Origin: an uncultured Collinsella sp.
GTDB lineage: Bacteria > Actinomycetota > Coriobacteriia > Coriobacteriales > Coriobacteriaceae
Length of the DNA stretch: 27,704 nucleotides
Direction of reading: 5' to 3'
NCBI GenBank assembly: GCA_958427895.1
Contig: CAUADW010000019.1
Location: 1-27,704 of the forward strand
Shown here: piece after piece, positions 15,317-22,634 of the stretch
Layout of the letters: each line of letters starts with the position of its first letter
Numbering within the stretch: the stretch's first letter is position 1
The notes under the pieces: generated by a model
Database searches by the model: none
The model's input: only the letters and a program-made list of their open reading frames with translations
Told to the model about the DNA's origin: nothing
Made by a program: the position numbers and the translations under genes

Positions 15317-16621
15317 CTACTGGTTGTCAGCAGCCGAGAAATCCATATCGAGCGAGGAAACGACCCAGCCGATATGGTTGTCGGAGCGCACGAATTTGAC
15401 GGTGTACTCCTGCTCGCCGCCCTTGGACAGCGATGCCTTAACCTTGGCGGTCGTCTCGGTCATGGACTGATCCATGCCCTCGACGGACACGGTGGCACCC
15501 TGCGGAATCGAGGAGATGATCATCGACTTGGCGTCCTCGGACAGGCTCGAGGCCAGGCAAGACTCGGCCTTTGCGGTGTCACCGTCGCCGGCAGCCTGGA
15601 ACAGATCGGTAACGACAGACTCCTGGGACGGGAAGCCAAAGCCGCGCGTGTAGGCAAAGCCCAGACCGCCCGCGGCGATCAAAATGAGCAGAATCAGCAC
15701 GATGAAGACTTTGAGACCCGTGTGGCGATGGCGACGACGGACCTTGGCCTGCTTGCGATCCTGACGGTCCTGCTGGACCATCTCGGACTCGGACAGCGTA
15801 AAGAAGCCGGTGTCCGAGGGATCGGGCATAAACTGACCGGTCGCGCCCGTAGGATCGAGCGGATCGACGGCAGGAGCGTCCATCGCAGGCGCCGGAGCCG
15901 TGGCCATAGCCGTCTGGGCAGACAGTGCGGCAAGCGAATCGTGCACGCGGGCAAGCTCATCGGCCTGCTCGGAGGTGAGCTGGTAGATGCCATCGGCAGT
16001 AGCGGCGTTAAAGGCGTCGAGTGCGTCGGAGGGACGGCCGGCGGCAGAAAGCGCCTGACCCATGCCGGCGTTGAGCGCACGCGTGTCGTCGCGGGGGCCG
16101 GCAAAGTCGATAGCCGTGCGGTAGGTCTCCACGGCATCCGCCGGACGGCCGAGCTTAATGAAGCAACGACCGAGCTCGCCGAGTGCGGCGGCAGGAGCCG
16201 GATTGGCGCCGTCGATGGCAGCCTGACGGAAGGCAGTACCCGCGTTGGCATAGTCGCCCGACTGGAACAGCGCGTTACCCAGGCCCAGATAGGCCTTGAA
16301 CGGCGTGGCATAGGAAGCGTCCTGCGTAGCAGCAGAGAACGCCTGGGCGGCCGTCGTGTAGTCGCCCACGGCGGCGAGCGCCTTGCCGCGGTTGGTGAGC
16401 AGTGCGCCGCGCTTGCCATAGGTGCCGTCGTTGAGGGCGGCGGCGTAGGCCTCGGCAGCCTCGGCATACATGCCCAGGTGCATCAAGGCGTTGCCACGAA
16501 GGTGATCGGCCTCGCCCATAATCTCATCGGGAGTCTTTGCCGCCCCAAGCATCTGGGCTGCAGCGGAAAAATCACCCGCGCGGTAAGCGGCGCGGCTCTG
16601 TTGGATCAGCTGGCTATTCAA
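15317..16621 (-). CDS. TPR-repeat single-pass membrane protein
   Basis: Residues 1-215 form about five tetratricopeptide-like repeats on the cytoplasmic side (for example LRGNALMHLGMYAEAAEAYAAAL and YLGLGNALFQSGDYANAGTAF). An Ala/Pro/Asp-rich linker (about 235-280) holds two TGxF phrases (TGQF, TGFF), and a basic stretch (KQAKVRRRHRH) precedes one membrane segment at about 303-323. About 110 residues outside the membrane then form a small alpha/beta domain resembling the DUF4878/NTF2-like group. The TPR part suggests protein-protein contact inside the cell, the last part a role at the envelope (inference). The gene lies 11 bases behind the cyclophilin, under the same promoter. No specific function recognised. 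Confidence 0.85.
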   Translation of the reverse strand: MNSQLIQQSRAAYRAGDFSAAAQMLGAAKTPDEIMGEADHLRGNALMHLGMYAEAAEAYAAALNDGTYGKRGALLTNRGKALAAVGDYTTAAQAFSAATQDASYATPFKAYLGLGNALFQSGDYANAGTAFRQAAIDGANPAPAAALGELGRCFIKLGRPADAVETYRTAIDFAGPRDDTRALNAGMGQALSAAGRPSDALDAFNAATADGIYQLTSEQADELARVHDSLAALSAQTAMATAPAPAMDAPAVDPLDPTGATGQFMPDPSDTGFFTLSESEMVQQDRQDRKQAKVRRRHRHTGLKVFIVLILLILIAAGGLGFAYTRGFGFPSQESVVTDLFQAAGDGDTAKAESCLASSLSEDAKSMIISSIPQGATVSVEGMDQSMTETTAKVKASLSKGGEQEYTVKFVRSDNHIGWVVSSLDMDFSAADNQ

Positions 16622-16632
16622 GGAAGTCCCCT

Positions 16633-17175
16633 TTACTCGTGAACGATCTCGACATGAACGATCTCGTCGCCGGCACGCAGCTGCGAAATCACATCGAGAC
16701 CCTCGACCGTGGTACCAAAGACGGTGTACCCGGAATCGAGGTTATGCTGGGCGCCCAGGCAGAAGTAGAACTGCGAACCCGCGGAATCGGGGTCCATGGA
16801 GCGTGCCATGGCAAGGGCACCATCGACATGGCTGTTGCGCGGATTGGTGGCAAACTCGCCCTTGATGCAGTAGCCGGGGCCACCGGTACCGGGCATGCCG
16901 TCGGGGCCCTCAAGACCGGCAGCGACGTCGGCGCCGGACATATCGCGGGTATTGGGGTCGCCGCCCTGAATGACAAAACCGGGCACATAGCGATGGAACT
17001 TAAGGCCATCATAGAAGCCCATCGTGGAAAGCTCGCAGAAGTTCGCGACATGAATGGGAGCGCCCTCGCCGTCAAACTTGACCTTGATGGTACCCTTCGA
17101 CGTCTCGATAACGGCGCACTCGTCGCCGGCAAGCTGATACTCGGGCGTGTAGAGCTCTTTCTTAAAACCAAACAT
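16633..17175 (-). CDS. Cyclophilin-type peptidyl-prolyl isomerase
   Basis: It catalyses cis-trans isomerisation of Xaa-Pro bonds. The catalytic Arg62 lies in FHRYVPGFVIQGGDP (60-74), and MARSMDPDSAGSQFYF follows at about 123-138, both matching bacterial cyclophilins. Other signatures are GTIKVKF near the N-terminus and the glycine-rich loop PGTGGPGY. No signal peptide or membrane segment is seen, so it should be cytoplasmic. At 180 aa it is of normal size. The ATG has GAGGAAGG eight bases upstream. It is the first gene of a pair with the TPR protein. Confidence 0.95.
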   Translation of the reverse strand: MFGFKKELYTPEYQLAGDECAVIETSKGTIKVKFDGEGAPIHVANFCELSTMGFYDGLKFHRYVPGFVIQGGDPNTRDMSGADVAAGLEGPDGMPGTGGPGYCIKGEFATNPRNSHVDGALAMARSMDPDSAGSQFYFCLGAQHNLDSGYTVFGTTVEGLDVISQLRAGDEIVHVEIVHE

Positions 17176-17214
17176 GTGGTTCCTTCCTCGTGCGTTTAAA
17201 GCATATTTGTACGA

Positions 17215-17244
17215 ATTGTAGCAATAAGCATGCGCTTACATCAA
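17215..17244 (-). promoter_or_regulatory. Promoter of the cyclophilin-TPR pair
   Basis: TTGATG (17239-17244) and TACAAT (17215-17220) are separated by 18 bases on the minus strand, with initiation expected near 17208 and a leader of about 30 bases. A small TGCGC / GCGCA inverted repeat (17231-17235 and 17247-17251) spans the -35. Confidence 0.65.
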
Positions 17245-17282
17245 TTGCGCACGTAGGTTATGCCGACTATGGCGAACTAATT

Positions 17283-18425
17283 TTAGGAACGCTGCTGCGG
17301 CTTCCAGGAGTCCACGTTGGCGTCGTACTGATTCAGCGCGCTGTTGCCGCCCTGTGCGATGGGCGCCAGGATCTCGCTTTGGTGGGAACTCATCGACTCG
17401 CCATCGGGAATGGCCAGCGAGATATCCCAGCTCTGGCAGATTACGTCGACGCGCTCATACATCCACTCGGCAAGCTGCTTTAAGTGGGCGATGTCATCCG
17501 CATAGACCGTATCGTCCTGATACTTAAGGTTGTTAAGCTCATCTTGCGTCTTTTTGATCTGGTCGCGCAGGGCGTAGGCACTCTGCGACAGCTCCTGACG
17601 GGTGGACAGCGGCGTTCGGAGATAACCGTTGTTAAAGGAATCGATCACCTCGCCGATCTGGTCCTCGTCACCGTAGGACACGATGGTCTGATACAGACCG
17701 TCGAGCCTGGTATAGAGCTGATCATCGGTGAGCACGGTTTCTTCCTGGACCACCTCGGCAGAATCGTCTTGCTTGGTATCGTCCTCAGTCGCCTCGCCTT
17801 TTTGGCGCGTAGGGAAGGTCGTCTGCGCGGCCTGACCAAACTGGTCATAGAAGCCAGACATGACACCCATGGGATCGGCCGTCACGAACCAATAGGCACC
17901 GCCGCAAACGACGGCAAGGACCGCGATGACGATGAGCGGCTTGGGAATATGACGCTTGTGCTTGTGATAGGCGTCCTCGTCGGGATGCACCTTGCGCTTG
18001 GGTTTTTGAGCATCGTCATGCAGGGAAACCGGCGTGGGAATATCGACCTTGGGGATACCGAAATCCTTATCGAAAGCCGGCAGCACGCAGGTCTCGTTAG
18101 GATCGGCGGCGTCCGAAAGCACCGCAGCGGCAGAGGCCGGCGCATGAGGCACCTCGGTATCGATCTGCTCTTGCGTTAGGCGCGGAAAGCCTGCCGTGCG
18201 GCCCGCTGCCAGGTCGGATGCGGCCGCGTCCTCGGAGAGGATACCCGGAGCGGGGCGTCCGCATTTGGGGCACGTACGATCATGCGGAGAAAGACGGGCA
18301 CCGCAGCCCTCACAGAACACGAACTCGGTGTGCTCGGGACCATCGCCCGGACCCACATAGGCGTTGCAGTAGGGGCAGAACGAGGCGCCGTCCTCGATAG
18401 TCTTAAGGCAATGCGGGCAGATCAC
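17283..18425 (-). CDS. Zinc-ribbon single-pass membrane protein
   Basis: I start this gene at GTG 18423-18425 (about 380 aa), since AAAGAGG lies five bases upstream and the protein then begins MICPHCLKTI, a common opening for zinc ribbons; a longer frame from TTG 18453-18455 has no Shine-Dalgarno. Two zinc ribbons are visible: cysteines 3, 6, 17, 20 and 38, 41, 52, 55. About 100 residues of low complexity and a basic stretch follow, then one membrane segment at about 163-182, and an exterior region of about 190 residues, mostly helical and acidic, with no recognised domain. It resembles the many bacterial zinc-ribbon membrane proteins of unknown role. It precedes the cyclophilin, but has its own promoter and is separated from it by about 107 bases. 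Confidence 0.85.
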   Translation of the reverse strand: MICPHCLKTIEDGASFCPYCNAYVGPGDGPEHTEFVFCEGCGARLSPHDRTCPKCGRPAPGILSEDAAASDLAAGRTAGFPRLTQEQIDTEVPHAPASAAAVLSDAADPNETCVLPAFDKDFGIPKVDIPTPVSLHDDAQKPKRKVHPDEDAYHKHKRHIPKPLIVIAVLAVVCGGAYWFVTADPMGVMSGFYDQFGQAAQTTFPTRQKGEATEDDTKQDDSAEVVQEETVLTDDQLYTRLDGLYQTIVSYGDEDQIGEVIDSFNNGYLRTPLSTRQELSQSAYALRDQIKKTQDELNNLKYQDDTVYADDIAHLKQLAEWMYERVDVICQSWDISLAIPDGESMSSHQSEILAPIAQGGNSALNQYDANVDSWKPQQRS

Positions 18426-18465
18426 GGCATCCTCTTTTCGAAGCAATTCAAACAATCGAGGTTAG

Positions 18466-18494
18466 AGCATAACATCGCCACGGCCCCACAGGAA
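18466..18494 (-). promoter_or_regulatory. Extended -10 promoter of the zinc-ribbon gene
   Basis: TG-T-TATGCT (18466-18474) forms an extended -10. TTCCTG (18489-18494), 17 bases upstream, is a weak -35. Start near 18459 leaves about 34 bases before GTG 18425. A 10-base direct repeat overlaps this region (see repeat). Confidence 0.5.
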
Positions 18495-18518
18495 CAAGGC
18501 ACCAATTCAACATCGCCA
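18471..18518. repeat. Direct repeat pair in a promoter region
   Basis: AACATCGCCA occurs at 18471-18480 and again at 18509-18518. The copies lie on either side of the proposed -35, and the first overlaps the extended -10 of the zinc-ribbon gene. The spacing of 38 bases is not close to a whole number of helix turns. They could be binding sites or chance. Confidence 0.5.
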
Positions 18519-18528
18519 GGGCGCGTAG

Positions 18529-21267
18529 TTACTTCTTCTTTTTGCTTGGCATCGAGACTTTGATGCCTTGGGCGGACTTGGTCACGCGAGAGCGCTTGGC
18601 TCCGGCACTCTTCTTTTTCTTGGGCTGGGCCTGGGCCACGCCCTCGAGTGCACGGGCCTCGGCCTCGCGAGCGGTGCGATCTTCGCGGCGCTGCGCCATG
18701 TCGGCGGCGACGCGCTTGGCAAAACGCTCGGCCGTCGAACCCGTCGAGCTCACCTTGCCGCCACCGCGACCCAGGTGAACGCGCACACCACGCCCAAAAC
18801 CAGTTGCGGCATGACGACGACGCGGCTTGAGCGAATCCATCATCGTGGCGAGCTTAAAGAACACCGAGCAGGTAAAGATCACGATGACAGCCAAGATAAC
18901 CATCTGGCCTATCGACAGGTTGGCAATAGACAGCAGCTCCGGGAATCCGATAACGCCCACCAGGATGCCGGCGACTACAAACACAAAAAGCACCACACGT
19001 AAGGGCGTGAGAGGCTGCGAGATGCGCCAGATCAGGCTGACGCTCGCCGCGCACGACGTAAGCAGGCACATCGTAGACAGCGTGAGCTGGCTAAAGCCAA
19101 ACACGCGCGCCACAAAGATATCGAGCGCCGCAGCCAAAATGACTGCAATCGACGCCGGCAGCGCACGCTTGAGTACGTTAGTCAAAAATGACCCCTTCAC
19201 GCGAGCATTGTTGGGCTCCAAACCCAGCACAAAGCCCGGCGCGCCGATGCAGAAGAAGTTGATGAGTGTCATCTGGATCGGCTCGAAGGGGTACGGCGGC
19301 AGTGCAATGCACAGCGCCGCCAGGCCCATCGAGAACAGCGTCTTGGTCAGGAACAGCGAGGCCGAACGCTGCAGGTTGTTGATGGAGCGACGGCCCTCGG
19401 CCACCACGGCGGGCATCGAGGCAAAGTCGTTGTCGACGAGTACGATCTCGGCCACATTACGCGCGGCATCGGAGCCAGCCGCCATGGCCACGGAGCAGTC
19501 GGCCTCCTTGAGCGCCAGCACGTCGTTGACACCGTCGCCCGTCATGGCCACGGTGTGCTCGCGGCGCTTGAGCGCCTGCACGAGCTCGCGCTTCTGCTGC
19601 GGGGTCACACGACCAAAGACATGGTAGCGGTCCACTGCGGCATCGAGCTTGGCCGGCGTATCGAGCGTCGTGGCGTCCACGTAAGCGTCCGCCCCTGGCA
19701 CGCCCACCACGCGCGCGATCGACGACACCGTACGCGGGTCGTCGCCACTAATCACGTTGAGGGTCACGCCCTGCTCGTTAAAGTAGCCGATGGTCTCGGC
19801 CGCCGAGGTACGAATCTCGTCGCGGATGGTCACAAAGCCCACGGGCTCGGCCTCGCCCACCATATCGCCATCGAGCGTAAAGCCTTCCACGCGCGCCACC
19901 ACGAGCACGCGGCAGGTATCGGCAAGCTCGGCGACACGGTTCTCGACCTGCGAAAACACACGATCAGAGAGCACAAACTGCGCGGCGCCCATCACATAGG
20001 AACCCTGCGCAAACGAAGCGCCACTCCATTTTTTAGACGACGAGAACGGAATGACCGACAGCGGCTCAGACACCTCGACCGGACGATCGGCGTAATAGTT
20101 GAGCAGCGCCTGGCAGGTCTCGTTGGCATCGGCCGAAGTCGCACGCGCCACGTTAGCCAGCGCAAAATCGAGCACCGTGGTATCGACGGGAACAGCTGCC
20201 TCATCCGAGCCGGCGCCTAGGCTCACGCCCTCAACCGGCAGCGGATACGTGCCCTCGACCTCCATGCGGCCCGACGTGATGGTGCCCGTCTTGTCCAGGC
20301 ACAGCACGTCGACGCGAGCGAGCGTCTCGATGCAGTAAAGCTGCTGTGCCAGCACCTTGCGGCGGGCCAGGCGCACCGTGGCGATGGCGAGCACCGACGA
20401 GGTCAGCAGTACCAGGCCTTGGGGGATCATGCCAAGCAGGGCGCCCACCGTGGACAGCAGCGCCGACGAGGGCACATGACCAGCCAACAACTCGGAGAAG
20501 CACCACGAAAGCGCGCTATCACCCGGGGTTCCCGCGGCATCCCACAGCTCGCTCACACTCGAGGCAAACAACGCCAAACCGAGCGGGATCATGATGATGC
20601 TCGCAAAGCGCACGATGGCGTTAAGCGCGTTCATGATCTCGGAATTGACCTTTTTGACGTACTTGGCCTCGTTATTAATTTTGGCCACGTAGTTGTCGGC
20701 GCCGACATGGATCACGCGGGCGCGCAGCAGGCCCGAGTCGATAAAGCTGCCGCTCATGAGCTCGGAACCGGGCTGTTTCTTAATAAGGTCGCTCTCGCCC
20801 GTCAGCAGGCTCTCGTTCACGAGCGCCTCGCCCGAAACCACCACGGCGTCAGCGGGAATCTGGTCGCCGCGCCCCAGGCGGATGATGTCGTCGAGCACGA
20901 TCTGGTCCAGGTCGAGCTCCACCTCGGCGCCGTCGCGCACCGCGATGGCCTTCTTGGAGGTCAGCAGCGTGAGCTTATCGACCATCTTCTTGGAACGCAT
21001 GGACTGGATGACGCCAATAGCGGTATTGAGGAACACCACGAACAGGAACGTCAGATTCTTAAACGAACCGGTCAAAATGACCAGGAACGCCAAGATCACG
21101 TTGATCAAATTGAACAGCGTGCAGAGGTTCTCGATGATGAGCTCTTTGACCGACTTGGTCTTGAGCTCGATGTTGCGGTTGATCTTACCGGCGGCGATGC
21201 GCTCCTCGACCTCGGCGGTCGAGAGTCCGCGCTCGATATCCGTTGCTGCCATACCACGTCCCATCAC
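18529..21267 (-). CDS. Cation-translocating P-type ATPase (CtpE/Exp7-like, probable Ca2+)
   Basis: A complete P-type ATPase of up to 912 aa. The phosphorylation site is Asp325 in DKTGT, the actuator loop is TGES (156-159) and the hinge is TGDGVND (576-582). There are about ten membrane segments. The segment-4 motif is MIPQGLVLL rather than the CPC of heavy-metal pumps. That supports the group containing CtpE of mycobacteria and Exp7, where calcium is the likely ion; the typical Pro-Glu-Gly is Pro-Gln-Gly here. The last about 100 residues (after FKLATMMDSLKPRRRH) are a highly basic cytoplasmic tail ending in KKKK. The start is uncertain: GTG 21265, ATG 21262 and ATG 21250 are in frame; only the last has a weak GGGA Shine-Dalgarno. 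Confidence 0.93.
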   Translation of the reverse strand: MMGRGMAATDIERGLSTAEVEERIAAGKINRNIELKTKSVKELIIENLCTLFNLINVILAFLVILTGSFKNLTFLFVVFLNTAIGVIQSMRSKKMVDKLTLLTSKKAIAVRDGAEVELDLDQIVLDDIIRLGRGDQIPADAVVVSGEALVNESLLTGESDLIKKQPGSELMSGSFIDSGLLRARVIHVGADNYVAKINNEAKYVKKVNSEIMNALNAIVRFASIIMIPLGLALFASSVSELWDAAGTPGDSALSWCFSELLAGHVPSSALLSTVGALLGMIPQGLVLLTSSVLAIATVRLARRKVLAQQLYCIETLARVDVLCLDKTGTITSGRMEVEGTYPLPVEGVSLGAGSDEAAVPVDTTVLDFALANVARATSADANETCQALLNYYADRPVEVSEPLSVIPFSSSKKWSGASFAQGSYVMGAAQFVLSDRVFSQVENRVAELADTCRVLVVARVEGFTLDGDMVGEAEPVGFVTIRDEIRTSAAETIGYFNEQGVTLNVISGDDPRTVSSIARVVGVPGADAYVDATTLDTPAKLDAAVDRYHVFGRVTPQQKRELVQALKRREHTVAMTGDGVNDVLALKEADCSVAMAAGSDAARNVAEIVLVDNDFASMPAVVAEGRRSINNLQRSASLFLTKTLFSMGLAALCIALPPYPFEPIQMTLINFFCIGAPGFVLGLEPNNARVKGSFLTNVLKRALPASIAVILAAALDIFVARVFGFSQLTLSTMCLLTSCAASVSLIWRISQPLTPLRVVLFVFVVAGILVGVIGFPELLSIANLSIGQMVILAVIVIFTCSVFFKLATMMDSLKPRRRHAATGFGRGVRVHLGRGGGKVSSTGSTAERFAKRVAADMAQRREDRTAREAEARALEGVAQAQPKKKKSAGAKRSRVTKSAQGIKVSMPSKKKK

Positions 21268-21275
21268 GTCGCGTC

Positions 21276-21320
21276 GGTATAAGAAAGACCGCCCGGACCA
21301 TGCGAGGTTCGGACGGTCTT
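21276..21320 (-). terminator. Hairpin after tRNA-Arg, probable terminator
   Basis: A 15-bp stem (21285-21299 with 21306-21320; one C-A mismatch, one G-U pair) around ATGCGA is followed on the minus strand by TCTTATACC, a moderate T-rich end. It begins nine bases after the tRNA 3' end and stops just before the ATPase start. Read-through would put the ATPase under the tRNA promoter; otherwise an unidentified promoter (TATACC at 21276-21281 is a poor -10) must serve it. Confidence 0.6.
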
Positions 21321-21328
21321 ACGTTCGA

Positions 21329-21405
21329 TGGTGCCCCATGTTGGATTCGAACCAACGGCCTTCTGCTCCGGAGGCAGACGCTCTAATCCCCTGAGCTAAT
21401 AGGGC
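21329..21405 (-). tRNA. tRNA-Arg (anticodon CCG)
   Basis: 77 bases including encoded CCA fold into a full cloverleaf: acceptor GCCCTAT with ATGGGGC (one G-U pair), D stem GCTC/GAGC, anticodon stem TCTGC/GCAGA with loop CTCCGGA, a five-base variable loop, T stem GTTGG/CCAAC and loop TTCGAAT, discriminator A. The anticodon CCG (plus-strand 21369-21371) reads CGG. The promoter upstream is near consensus. Confidence 0.97.
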
Positions 21406-21416
21406 CAACGTTTGGC

Positions 21417-21446
21417 ATTATACCCAAGTGCGCCACGGGCTATCAA
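21417..21446 (-). promoter_or_regulatory. Promoter of tRNA-Arg
   Basis: TTGATA (21441-21446) and a perfect TATAAT (21417-21422) are separated by 18 bases on the minus strand; transcription should begin about five bases before the mature tRNA 5' end. It is the strongest promoter in the window. Confidence 0.88.
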
Positions 21447-21525
21447 AATAAAAGAAAAAGCTTTGCAATTCCGAGGAAGACGCGGCGCAACGGCCCACTT
21501 TAGAAGGCAAAAGCGAGTCAGATAG

Positions 21526-21531
21526 TATAAA
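21526..21531 (+). promoter_or_regulatory. Possible -10 element of the aro operon
   Basis: TATAAA is followed five bases later by ATG 21537, where transcription would begin. No good -35 sits upstream, so an activator may be needed or the true start may be elsewhere. It is the best plus-strand candidate in the 21411-21609 gap. Confidence 0.4.
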
Positions 21532-21536
21532 CTCTC

Positions 21537-21599
21537 ATGCACCATATATACACGGCTCGCGATGCGGGCCGTTTTTGCAAAAGTTATCCATCGAGGTGA
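21537..21599 (+). CDS. Possible 20-codon leader peptide of the aro operon
   Basis: ATG 21537 to TGA 21597 encodes MHHIYTARDAGRFCKSYPSR, with Tyr at positions 5 and 17 and Phe at 13. It has no Shine-Dalgarno, but would lie at the 5' end of a transcript made from TATAAA at 21526, that is, leaderless. The reading frame runs through the terminator stem. The Tyr5 codon lies directly before its left arm, so a ribosome paused there would mask it. Translation is not demonstrated; a short frame like this can occur by chance. Confidence 0.3.
   Translation: MHHIYTARDAGRFCKSYPSR
21552..21576 (+). terminator. Intrinsic terminator in the aroF leader (attenuator candidate)
   Basis: The stem of nine pairs (21552-21560 with 21564-21572, including one G-U) encloses GAT and runs into TTTTT (21572-21576). 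It points towards aroF and lies 34 bases before its ATG. No plus-strand gene precedes it for 20 kb, so it most likely regulates the aro operon. Confidence 0.75.
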
Positions 21600-21609
21600 G
21601 AGGCACACC

Positions 21610-22632
21610 ATGATTGCAATTCTAAAGCAGAGCGCCAGCGACGAGGCCGTCAGCCATATCGTCAGCTGGATTGAGAAAAAAGGCCTGAAGACCGACGTCT
21701 CGCGCGGCGAGAACGAGACGATCATCGGCCTGGTGGGCGATACGACCAAGATCGACCCGTTCCTGCTCGAGTCCATGGATGTCGTCGAGCGCGTGCAGCG
21801 CGTCTCCGAGCCTTTTAAGCGTGCCAACCGCAAATTCCACCCCGAGGATTCCGTCATCGACTGCGGCCACGGCGTCAAGATCGGCGGCGACCAGTTCCAG
21901 GTCATCGCCGGTCCCTGCTCCGTCGAGGGCGAGAACCTCATCCGCATCGCACGCCGCGTGAAGGCCGCCGGCGCCACGATGCTGCGCGGTGGCGCCTACA
22001 AGCCCCGCACCTCCCCCTACGCCTACCAGGGCATGGGCCCCGCCGGCCTCGACCTGCTGTGCGAGGCGTCTACCGAGCTCGACATGCCGATCGTCACCGA
22101 GATCATGGACCCACGCGACGTACAGGTCTTCTTGGACAAGAAGATTGACGTCATGCAGATCGGCGCCCGCAACGCCCAGAATTTTCCCCTGCTCAAGGAG
22201 GTCGGCAAGACCCAGACTCCGATCTTGCTTAAGCGCGGCATGTCCGGCACGATCGACGAGCTGCTCATGGCCGCCGAGTACATCATGAGCGAGGGCAACG
22301 ACAACGTCATCCTGTGCGAGCGCGGTATCCGCACCTTCGAGACCCGCACCCGCAACACCTTCGACCTCAACGCCGTGCCGGTGCTGCACCACCTGTCGCA
22401 CCTGCCCGTCGTCGCCGACCCCAGCCACGCCACCGGCTACACCCGCTACGTTGAGCCCATGGCGCTCGCTGCGACCGCCTGCGGTGCCAACGGCCTGGAG
22501 ATCGAGGTCCACGACGAGCCGAGCCGCGCCTGGTCCGACGGCGCCCAGGCCCTCACCCCCGATCAGTTCGACGACACCATGCGCCGCATCCGAGCCATCC
22601 GCGAGGTTGTCTGCCAAGAGACCATGGAGTAG
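21610..22632 (+). CDS. aroF: 3-deoxy-7-phosphoheptulonate synthase, type I-beta
   Basis: It condenses phosphoenolpyruvate and erythrose 4-phosphate to start the shikimate pathway. An N-terminal ferredoxin-like regulatory domain (about residues 1-75) is joined to the TIM barrel, the arrangement known from the Thermotoga maritima enzyme, which is inhibited by tyrosine and phenylalanine. Barrel motifs are GPCSVEGE (101-108), KPRTSPYAYQG (131-141), LLKRGMS and DPSHATG. Likely metal ligands are Cys103, His273, Glu299 and Asp310. The ATG at 21610 has AGAGG six bases upstream; an in-frame ATG at 21562 lies inside the terminator loop and adds residues unlike the family. It is the first gene of the operon. 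Confidence 0.96.
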   Translation: MIAILKQSASDEAVSHIVSWIEKKGLKTDVSRGENETIIGLVGDTTKIDPFLLESMDVVERVQRVSEPFKRANRKFHPEDSVIDCGHGVKIGGDQFQVIAGPCSVEGENLIRIARRVKAAGATMLRGGAYKPRTSPYAYQGMGPAGLDLLCEASTELDMPIVTEIMDPRDVQVFLDKKIDVMQIGARNAQNFPLLKEVGKTQTPILLKRGMSGTIDELLMAAEYIMSEGNDNVILCERGIRTFETRTRNTFDLNAVPVLHHLSHLPVVADPSHATGYTRYVEPMALAATACGANGLEIEVHDEPSRAWSDGAQALTPDQFDDTMRRIRAIREVVCQETME

Positions 22633-22634
22633 CC

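Noticed and set aside
15281..16642. Open frame of about 450 codons opposite the TPR gene
   Set aside because: Antisense shadow of a well-supported gene; no domain and no promoter seen.
21562..21609. Upstream ATG of aroF at 21562
   Set aside because: It starts inside the terminator loop, has no Shine-Dalgarno and adds 16 residues before the family's N-terminus.
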